Source: Domibacillus sp. (GTDB lineage Bacteria; Bacillota; Bacilli; Bacillales; Domibacillaceae). Taken from it: a stretch of DNA of 11,932 bases. The stretch is taken from NCBI GenBank assembly GCA_031177795.1, contig JAPSKG010000044.1, positions 1 through 11,932 of the forward strand, in the 5' to 3' direction. Shown here piece after piece: positions 6,579-11,932 of the stretch (positions are counted from its first letter, which is position 1; each line of letters starts with the position of its first letter). Both the position numbers and the translations under genes were made by a program. The notes beneath the pieces were generated by a model. That model saw nothing but the letters and a program-made list of their open reading frames with translations, searched no databases and had not been told where the DNA came from.

Positions 6579-6606
6579 TTGTAACACCAACTTTTTGTAT
6601 GATAAC
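6579..6606 (+). promoter_or_regulatory. Candidate promoter of ftsH
   Basis: TTGTAA (6579-6584) and GATAAC (6601-6606) are spaced by 16 bases, each matching four of six consensus positions. They lie in the 104-bp gap between hprT and ftsH. The -35 region overlaps a small inverted repeat, AGTTG (6577-6581) with CAACT (6588-6592). The match is modest; it is offered because ftsH has its own promoter in B. subtilis. Confidence 0.35.
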
Positions 6607-6644
6607 ATTGCATATAGTCAGTTTTTCTCGGGAGGAGGTAAGGG

Positions 6645-8654
6645 ATGAACAGAATTTTTCGCTACACTATATTTTATTTACTTGTTTTTCTCGTAATTAT
6701 TGGTGTTGTCAGTTATTTCAACAACAATAACGCACCAACAAATAATATTACCTATAATGAATTTTTAACGTATCTTGAACAAGATGACGTTGAAGCCTTT
6801 ACTATGCAGCCGGAGCGTAATGTATACGAAATACGCGGTGAGCTGAAAGGGGCAGAAGAAGGTGAAGTGTTTGTTACTTACGTAACAGGCAATGACACCA
6901 TGCTAAACCAGATTAACGAAGCAGCTCAAAATGCGGAAGTGGAAATTCTTCCGGCAAAAGAAACAAGCGGGTGGGTTCAGTTTTTCACGACAATCATCCC
7001 ATTCCTTATCATTTTTATTTTCTTCTTCTTTTTGTTAAATCAAGCACAAGGCGGCGGCGGAGGCCGGGTAATGAACTTTGGCAAAAGCAAAGCCCGCCTT
7101 TATAACGATGAAAAGAAAAAAGTCCGGTTTAACGATGTGGCCGGGGCAGATGAAGAAAAGCAAGAACTTGTGGAAGTTGTTGAATTTTTAAAAGATCCTC
7201 GTAAGTTTTCAGAGCTTGGTGCCCGCATTCCAAAAGGTGTTCTTCTTGTGGGACCTCCAGGTACAGGTAAAACATTGCTTGCAAAAGCTGTTGCCGGCGA
7301 AGCGGGTGTGCCGTTTTTCTCTATAAGCGGTTCGGACTTTGTTGAAATGTTTGTTGGTGTCGGGGCGTCTCGTGTCCGTGATTTGTTTGAAAACGCGAAG
7401 AAAAATTCACCATGTATCATTTTTATTGATGAAATTGATGCAGTTGGACGTCAGCGTGGCGCGGGTCTTGGCGGTGGCCATGATGAGCGTGAACAAACAC
7501 TGAATCAGCTCCTTGTTGAAATGGATGGATTTAGTGCCAATGAGGGAATCATTATGATTGCGGCTACTAACCGCGCAGACATTTTGGATCCGGCACTTCT
7601 TCGACCAGGCCGCTTTGACCGCCAAATTACGGTTGACCGCCCGGATGTAACAGGTCGCGAAGCTGTTCTTCGTGTTCATGCACGAAACAAGCCGCTTCAC
7701 GAATCTGTGGATTTAAAAGCAATTGCCCAGCGTACTCCAGGGTTTTCAGGTGCAGATCTTGAAAACCTGTTAAATGAAGCAGCACTTGTTGCTGCTCGTG
7801 CTGATAAAAAGAAAATTGATATGTCTGATGTAGACGAAGCAACAGACCGTGTAATTGCAGGTCCTGCAAAGAAAAGTCGCGTTATTTCCAAAAAAGAGCG
7901 GAAAATTGTGGCTTTTCACGAAGCTGGACACACTGTTATTGGTCTTGTGCTTGATGAAGCAGAAATGGTGCATAAAGTAACCATCGTACCGCGGGGCCAG
8001 GCAGGCGGCTATGCCGTTATGCTGCCTAAAGAAGACCGCTACTTTATGACAAAGCCTGAACTTCTTGATAAAATTACTGGCCTTCTTGGCGGCCGTGTGG
8101 CAGAAGACATTATCTTCGGTGAAGTATCAACAGGTGCCCATAACGACTTCCAGCGTGCAACAGGCATTGCCCGTCGCATGGTAACAGAATTTGGGATGAG
8201 TGATAAGCTTGGGCCTCTTCAATTTGGACAATCACAGGGGCAAGTATTCTTAGGACGCGACTTTAACAGCGAACAAAATTATTCTGACCGGATTGCCTAT
8301 GAAATTGACACAGAGATTCAAACTATTATTAAAGAATGCTATGCAAGAGCCAAACAAATCTTGACGGAAAACCGTGATAAGCTTGAGCTTATCGCAAATA
8401 CGCTTCTTGATATTGAAACGCTCGATGCAGCGCAAATCAAGCATTTATCTGATCACGGTACTTTGCCTGAACGCGACTACAGTGACAATAGCAAGTCTGC
8501 ACCGGCAGACAATACATCGCCGGCAGGAGAAACAAGCGGAACGGAAAGAACCCCAGCGACAGAAACTACAAACTTGCCAGACAGCCAAGCAGGTGGATCT
8601 GACGTACGTGATGATTTGAAAAACCCTCCAAACAATGGCGGGCCAAACGCATAA
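6645..8654 (+). CDS. ftsH: ATP-dependent zinc metalloprotease FtsH
   Basis: FtsH is a hexameric AAA+ protease of the cytoplasmic membrane that removes misfolded membrane proteins and regulators, in B. subtilis including SpoIIE and Spo0E. The product is 669 aa, with ATG preceded by GGAGGAGG (6631-6638). Membrane helices are at about 5-24 and 110-132, enclosing an external domain. Next come the glycine-rich linker (136-140), Walker A GPPGTGKT (203-210), pore loop FVGVG (236-240), Walker B IIFIDE (258-263), and the second region of homology (305-326, with ATNR and RPGRFDR). The protease site is HEAGH (425-429; ligands H425, H429, catalytic E426), and the third zinc ligand is D501 in HNDFQRAT. 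The C-terminal 60 residues form a low-complexity tail rich in T, S, P, G, N and D, making it about 30 aa longer than B. subtilis FtsH. A terminator follows directly. Confidence 0.98.
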   Translation: MNRIFRYTIFYLLVFLVIIGVVSYFNNNNAPTNNITYNEFLTYLEQDDVEAFTMQPERNVYEIRGELKGAEEGEVFVTYVTGNDTMLNQINEAAQNAEVEILPAKETSGWVQFFTTIIPFLIIFIFFFFLLNQAQGGGGGRVMNFGKSKARLYNDEKKKVRFNDVAGADEEKQELVEVVEFLKDPRKFSELGARIPKGVLLVGPPGTGKTLLAKAVAGEAGVPFFSISGSDFVEMFVGVGASRVRDLFENAKKNSPCIIFIDEIDAVGRQRGAGLGGGHDEREQTLNQLLVEMDGFSANEGIIMIAATNRADILDPALLRPGRFDRQITVDRPDVTGREAVLRVHARNKPLHESVDLKAIAQRTPGFSGADLENLLNEAALVAARADKKKIDMSDVDEATDRVIAGPAKKSRVISKKERKIVAFHEAGHTVIGLVLDEAEMVHKVTIVPRGQAGGYAVMLPKEDRYFMTKPELLDKITGLLGGRVAEDIIFGEVSTGAHNDFQRATGIARRMVTEFGMSDKLGPLQFGQSQGQVFLGRDFNSEQNYSDRIAYEIDTEIQTIIKECYARAKQILTENRDKLELIANTLLDIETLDAAQIKHLSDHGTLPERDYSDNSKSAPADNTSPAGETSGTERTPATETTNLPDSQAGGSDVRDDLKNPPNNGGPNA

Positions 8655-8657
8655 TCC

Positions 8658-8694
8658 AAAAGACGTCCGAAAGATATATTTTCGGGCGTCTTTT
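8658..8694 (+). terminator. Intrinsic terminator after ftsH
   Basis: Positions 8658-8672 pair with 8680-8694 (15 bp, one T-G wobble), with a 7-base loop; the right arm ends in four T and more T-rich sequence follows. It begins 3 nt after the ftsH stop. The A-rich left arm makes it potentially usable from both strands, but no minus-strand gene faces it. Confidence 0.88.
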
Positions 8695-8715
8695 CTCTTC
8701 TTTTTAAAGAGGGTA

Positions 8716-8724
8716 TGTTATGAT
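8716..8724 (+). promoter_or_regulatory. Candidate extended -10 promoter for coaX-hslO
   Basis: TGTTATGAT contains the extended -10 motif TGn followed by TATGAT (8719-8724, five of six). No good -35 is present at the right distance, which is typical of extended -10 promoters. It lies between the ftsH terminator and the coaX start, where a promoter is needed. Confidence 0.5.
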
Positions 8725-8759
8725 AAAACACGAAAATTAGACGGACAGGTGTGGTGAAG

Positions 8760-9524
8760 GTGATTTTTGTACTAGATGTAGGGAATACAAACACAGTACT
8801 AGGTGTATATGAAGGGGAAAAATTAAAACATCACTGGCGCATTGAAACAAACCGGAATAAAACGGAAGACGAATACGGCATGATAATTAAGAATTTGTTT
8901 CAATATGACGGCTTGCAGTTTGAGCAAATTGAAGGCGTGATTATTTCATCGGTTGTTCCGCCTATTATGGCTGCGCTTGAGCGTATGTGTGAAAAATATT
9001 TTCATGTAAAGCCGCTTGTTGTTGGTCCGGGTGTGAAAAATGGATTGAATATTAAATATGAAAATCCGCGAGAAGTAGGAGCAGACAGGATTGTAAATGC
9101 CGTTGCGGCCATTCATGAATACGGCTCTCCGCTTATTGTTGTTGATTTCGGTACAGCCACCACTTACTGCTACATTGATGAACAAAATCACTATATGGGC
9201 GGTTTAATTGCACCGGGAATAGGAATTTCCACAGAAGCGCTTTACACAAGGGCATCTAAGCTGCCCCGAATTGAAATAACACGGCCGGAATCAGTTGTTG
9301 GGAAAAACACGGTTTCTGCTATGCAGGCAGGCATTTTATACGGGTATGTAGGACAGGTTGAAGGAATTGTCAGTCGTATCAAAAAAGAATCCAATGCAGA
9401 ACCTACCGTGATTGCAACAGGCGGATTAGCAAGTCTTATAGCAGATGAATGCAGCATGATTGATGTGGTTGATCCCGATTTAACATTAAAAGGTCTTTTA
9501 TTAATTTATAAACGAAATGTATGA
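8760..9524 (+). CDS. coaX: Type III pantothenate kinase
   Basis: CoaX phosphorylates pantothenate, the first step of coenzyme A synthesis; type III enzymes belong to the ASKHA fold, resist feedback by CoA and need a monovalent cation. The product is 254 aa from GTG 8760 (MIFVLDVGNTN), which fits the family N-terminus and has AGGTG (8747-8751) 8 nt upstream. A GTG at 8751 would add three residues without a Shine-Dalgarno. Motifs: phosphate-binding DVGNT (6-10), GADR (107-110), the second phosphate motif DFGTATT (129-135), GGLIAPG (147-153), and TGG near residue 220 for the adenosine side. It is first in a two-gene unit with hslO, with 13 nt between them. Confidence 0.96.
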   Translation: MIFVLDVGNTNTVLGVYEGEKLKHHWRIETNRNKTEDEYGMIIKNLFQYDGLQFEQIEGVIISSVVPPIMAALERMCEKYFHVKPLVVGPGVKNGLNIKYENPREVGADRIVNAVAAIHEYGSPLIVVDFGTATTYCYIDEQNHYMGGLIAPGIGISTEALYTRASKLPRIEITRPESVVGKNTVSAMQAGILYGYVGQVEGIVSRIKKESNAEPTVIATGGLASLIADECSMIDVVDPDLTLKGLLLIYKRNV

Positions 9525-9537
9525 AAGGAAGATAGGG

Positions 9538-10413
9538 ATGAGCGATTATTTGGTAAAAGCACTGGCATTTGATGGACAGGTTCGTGCTTATGCAGTAGAT
9601 ACAACGAAAACAATTGGTGAAGCGCAAAGAAGACACGGCTCCTGGCCAACAGCTTCAGCTGCGCTTGGGCGCTCAATGACAGCTGGTGTTATGATGGGTG
9701 CTATGATGAAAGGAAAAGAAAAAATCACTGTAAAAATTGAAGGTAACGGAAAAGCCGGGCCGATTCTTGTGGATAGTGATGCTCATGGAAACGTTCGCGG
9801 CTATATCACACACCCGCAAACTCACTTTGATTTAAATGAACAAGGCAAACTTGACGTGCGCCGGGCAGTTGGAACAGAGGGAATGCTGACTGTTACAAAG
9901 GACCTGGGCCTTCGGGAAAACTTCAGCGGCCAAACCCCTATTGTATCAGGTGAACTTGGAGAAGACTTTACGTATTATTTTGCTGTATCCGAGCAAGTGC
10001 CTTCGTCAGTCGGAGTAGGTGTGCTTGTAAATCCTGATAACACGATTCTTGCAGCGGGCGGTTTTATCATTCAGCTTATGCCAAATACAGATGAAGCAAC
10101 AATTGAAATTTTAGAACAGCGTATTTCCACTATGGAGCCTATCTCTAAATTGATTGAGCGCGGGCTGACGCCAGAGCAAATTTTAACGTATATCCTTGGA
10201 GAAGAAAATGTGAAATTTTTAGAGAACATGCCGGTTCAATTTCTTTGCACATGCTCTAAAGAAAGATTTGGGGATGCAATCGTTAGTTTAGGGAAACAAG
10301 AAATTCAAGAAATGATTGAAGAAGATGGCGGCGCAGAAACACAGTGTCACTTTTGCAATGAAAAGTACGTGTTTTCTAAAGAAGAGCTAGAACAATTAAA
10401 TCAAGAAGCTTAA
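9538..10413 (+). CDS. hslO: Redox-regulated chaperonin Hsp33
   Basis: Hsp33 is a cytoplasmic holdase. Under oxidative stress its four zinc-binding cysteines form disulfides, zinc is released and the protein unfolds in part to bind aggregating clients. The ATG at 9538 gives 291 aa (MSDYLVKALAF), the same length as B. subtilis HslO, with AAAGGAAG 7 nt upstream. An upstream ATG at 9517 would overlap coaX and lacks support. The zinc motif is complete: C237-x-C239 (CTC) and C270-x2-C273 (CHFC). Conserved family segments include QRRHGSWPTASAALGR near residue 30, the FDLNEQGKLDVRRAVG block and the QVPSSVGVGVLVNPD block. A terminator follows. Confidence 0.97.
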   Translation: MSDYLVKALAFDGQVRAYAVDTTKTIGEAQRRHGSWPTASAALGRSMTAGVMMGAMMKGKEKITVKIEGNGKAGPILVDSDAHGNVRGYITHPQTHFDLNEQGKLDVRRAVGTEGMLTVTKDLGLRENFSGQTPIVSGELGEDFTYYFAVSEQVPSSVGVGVLVNPDNTILAAGGFIIQLMPNTDEATIEILEQRISTMEPISKLIERGLTPEQILTYILGEENVKFLENMPVQFLCTCSKERFGDAIVSLGKQEIQEMIEEDGGAETQCHFCNEKYVFSKEELEQLNQEA

Positions 10414-10417
10414 AATA

Positions 10418-10449
10418 AAAAAACCATGCCTATACAGGCAGGGTTTTTT
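10418..10449 (+). terminator. Intrinsic terminator after hslO
   Basis: A run of A then CC, mismatched A, TGCCT (10427-10431), loop ATAC, AGGCA (10436-10440), mismatched G, GG and six T. The hairpin with its T-run starts 4 nt after the hslO stop and closes the coaX-hslO unit. The A-run on the left means it could also act on the opposite strand. Confidence 0.85.
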
Positions 10450-10488
10450 ATTTTTATCTCGAATTTAAATCAAAGTGCCCAAAATTAA

Positions 10489-10526
10489 TTGACTTCTCAA
10501 ATAGAAAATGGTAAATTTGATATAAC
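10489..10526 (+). promoter_or_regulatory. Candidate cysK promoter region
   Basis: Two options overlap. TTGACT (10489-10494) with TAAATT (10512-10517) at 17-base spacing is a weak sigma-A promoter. TGATATAAC (10518-10526) is an extended -10 with TATAAC (five of six) and no good -35. One of them should drive cysK, which is isolated by terminators on both sides. In B. subtilis cysK is repressed by CymR; I could not identify a CymR site here with confidence, and I see no S-box or T-box leader in the 117 bp available. Confidence 0.45.
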
Positions 10527-10566
10527 CAATTAAAATACTCGGCATTCAAATGGAGGTAAAAAATCA

Positions 10567-11487
10567 ATGGTACGCGTAGCAAACTCAGTAGCAGAATTAG
10601 TCGGCCAAACACCGGTCGTGAAATTAAACAATGTTACAAACGAAAACAGTGCAGATATTTACGTAAAACTTGAGTACATGAACCCAGGAAGCAGTGTAAA
10701 AGACCGTATTGCTCTTGCAATGATTGAAGCAGCAGAAGAAAACGGCAACCTGAAGCCGGGCGGTACATTAATCGAGCCAACAAGCGGCAACACAGGAATT
10801 GGATTAGCGATGATTGCAGCAGCTAAAGGTTACAAAGCAATTCTTGTTATGCCTGAAACAATGAGCATGGAGCGCCGTAACTTGCTTCGTGCATATGGGG
10901 CGGAACTTGTTTTAACACCAGGTCCTGAAGGCATGGGCGGCGCAATTCGCAAAGCAAAAGAACTTGCAGAAGAAAATGGTTATTTCTTGCCGCAGCAGTT
11001 TGAAAACGAAGCAAACCCTGAAATCCACCGACGCACAACAGGAAAAGAAATTGCTGAGCAATTTGATGAACTGGATGCTTTTGTATCGGGAATCGGTACT
11101 GGCGGTACCATTACTGGTGCAGGCCAAGTAATCAAAGAAAAATGGCCAAATGCAAAGATTTTCGCTGTTGAGCCAAAAGATTCACCGGTTCTTTCAGGCG
11201 GTAAGCCGGGTCCACATAAAATTCAAGGAATCGGCGCAGGATTTGTTCCAGCAATTCTTGACACGAAAATTTATGATGAAGTAATTCAAATCGATAACGA
11301 TACTGCGTTTGAAACAGCGCGCCGTGTTGCCCGTGAAGAAGGAATTCTTGCAGGTATTTCTTCAGGCGCTGCGGTTGCTGCTGCCATCCAAGTTGCTGAA
11401 AAACTTGGCAAAGGCAAAAAAGTATTAGCGATTATCCCTTCAAACGGAGAACGTTACTTGAGCACACCGCTTTACCAATTTGATTAA
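10567..11487 (+). CDS. cysK: Cysteine synthase A (O-acetylserine sulfhydrylase)
   Basis: CysK makes cysteine from O-acetylserine and sulfide using pyridoxal phosphate. In B. subtilis it also binds the repressor CymR and acts as its co-repressor. The product is 306 aa; ATG with GGAGG (10552-10556) 10 nt upstream. The PLP Schiff-base lysine is K45 in NPGSSVKDR, the substrate loop TSGNTG is at 72-77, the PLP phosphate loop GTGGT is at 177-181, and the GISSGA serine is near 266. The HKIQGIGAGFVP segment (217-228) and the C-terminus YLSTPLYQFD match B. subtilis CysK (308 aa) nearly exactly, arguing for CysK rather than the related O-acetylserine-dependent cystathionine beta-synthase MccA. It is a single-gene transcription unit. 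Confidence 0.97.
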   Translation: MVRVANSVAELVGQTPVVKLNNVTNENSADIYVKLEYMNPGSSVKDRIALAMIEAAEENGNLKPGGTLIEPTSGNTGIGLAMIAAAKGYKAILVMPETMSMERRNLLRAYGAELVLTPGPEGMGGAIRKAKELAEENGYFLPQQFENEANPEIHRRTTGKEIAEQFDELDAFVSGIGTGGTITGAGQVIKEKWPNAKIFAVEPKDSPVLSGGKPGPHKIQGIGAGFVPAILDTKIYDEVIQIDNDTAFETARRVAREEGILAGISSGAAVAAAIQVAEKLGKGKKVLAIIPSNGERYLSTPLYQFD

Positions 11488-11495
11488 TTAGCTCT

Positions 11496-11528
11496 AGCCA
11501 GACTGCTATACGCAGTCTGGCTTTTTTT
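11496..11528 (+). terminator. Intrinsic terminator after cysK
   Basis: A perfect 11-bp stem, AGCCAGACTGC (11496-11506) with GCAGTCTGGCT (11512-11522), loop TATAC, followed by a run of seven T. It separates cysK from folP. Confidence 0.93.
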
Positions 11529-11654
11529 CGTGCTAAAATAAAAAACAGATTCAATTTTTTAATAAACAGGGCGTGAAAAATGGATTTCTCAAAAACGGCA
11601 GCTTAATTTTGTTAGTTGCCGGTAGTTTCTGTAATAAAAGGAGTGATGTAAATA

Positions 11655-11932
11655 ATGAAGGCCGGAAAATACTCTTTGAATTTTTATAACACAACACACG
11701 TAATGGGTATTTTAAATACAACACCTGATTCATTTTCAGATGGAGGGCGATACGATGAAATAACAACCGCTGTACATCGCGCCATTCAAATGAAGGAAGA
11801 GGGGGCGCATATCATTGACATTGGTGGAGAATCCACCCGCCCGGGCTACACGCCTGTTTCTGAAAAAGACGAAATTAGCCGGACGGCGCCTGTTATCCAG
11901 GCAGTGTCTGAAGCCGTTTCCGTACCAATCTC
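11655..11932 (+). CDS. folP: Dihydropteroate synthase, 5' part (cut by window edge)
   Basis: This enzyme condenses p-aminobenzoate with dihydropterin pyrophosphate in folate synthesis and is the sulfonamide target (called sul in B. subtilis). Only the first 92 codons are present, in an open frame that runs off the right edge. The ATG at 11655 has AAGGAG (11638-11643) 11 nt upstream, and an in-frame TAA at 11649-11651 rules out a longer start. Both N-terminal signatures are visible: MGILNTTPDSFSDGG at about residues 17-31 and IDIGGESTRPG at about 54-64. The N-terminal leader before the first signature is shorter than in B. subtilis. It follows cysK directly, with no pabB, pabA or pabC between. 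Confidence 0.95.
   Translation, partial: MKAGKYSLNFYNTTHVMGILNTTPDSFSDGGRYDEITTAVHRAIQMKEEGAHIIDIGGESTRPGYTPVSEKDEISRTAPVIQAVSEAVSVPI

Noticed and set aside
8477..8794. Minus-strand and alternate-frame open stretches across ftsH, coaX, hslO and cysK
   Set aside because: They lack Shine-Dalgarno signals and recognisable motifs and lie opposite well-supported genes, so they are shadows of real coding sequence.
10450..10566. Riboswitch or T-box leader before cysK
   Set aside because: The 117-bp gap has no long stem, no S-box or T-box core and no terminator between the promoter candidates and the start codon.
11573..11689. Small GTG-started frame of 38 codons with a hydrophobic, lipobox-like stretch before folP
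   Set aside because: No properly spaced Shine-Dalgarno, it overlaps the folP start and coding region, and the composition is that of the A/T-rich intergenic gap.
1..11932. Mobile elements, CRISPR arrays, toxin-antitoxin or defence genes
   Set aside because: No terminal inverted repeats, direct repeat arrays, transposase motifs or unassigned gene clusters were seen; every sizeable coding stretch belongs to a recognised core gene.

Overview
This window comes from a low-to-medium GC, endospore-forming member of the Bacillales (Bacillaceae or a close relative). The gene order (two tRNAs, spoIIE, yabS, yabT, tilS, hprT, ftsH, coaX, hslO, cysK, folP) is the one I know from the origin-proximal region of Bacillus subtilis, and every protein reads as a full-length homologue of its B. 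subtilis counterpart. The genus cannot be fixed from the sequence alone. There is no sign of mobile elements, CRISPR arrays, prophage genes or recent gene transfer.

Layout. Positions 1-276: a bidirectional terminator and two minus-strand tRNA genes (Met-CAT, then Glu-TTC), driven by a near-consensus sigma-A promoter at 306-334. Positions 277-462: a divergent control region that also holds the spoIIE promoter, with a 21-bp spacer and two perfect Spo0A-box matches. Positions 463-4563: spoIIE (PP2C phosphatase), yabS (von Willebrand A protein) and yabT (membrane-anchored Ser/Thr kinase), in one direction with yabS and yabT overlapping. Positions 4594-6540: tilS and hprT, closely spaced, with no terminator before them. 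Positions 6645-8694: ftsH and a strong terminator. Positions 8760-10449: coaX and hslO and a terminator. Positions 10567-11528: cysK as a single-gene unit with its own terminator. Positions 11655-11932: the 5' part of folP, cut by the window edge.

How the genes work together. SpoIIE activates sigma-F in the forespore and is, from published B. subtilis work, a substrate of FtsH, which is encoded 4 kb downstream. YabT is known in B. subtilis as a DNA-activated kinase of sporulation. TilS and HprT have been reported to act together on ftsH expression. The remaining genes are housekeeping: coenzyme A synthesis (CoaX), redox-regulated chaperone (HslO), cysteine synthesis (CysK) and folate synthesis (FolP).

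Most of the region is ordinary core genome. The two points I consider most worth following up are the phosphatase-vWA-kinase triad formed by spoIIE-yabS-yabT, and the reversed order of the vWA motifs in YabS, which looks like a circular permutation. Also notable are the divergent tRNA operon sharing the spoIIE control region and the absence of pab genes between cysK and folP.
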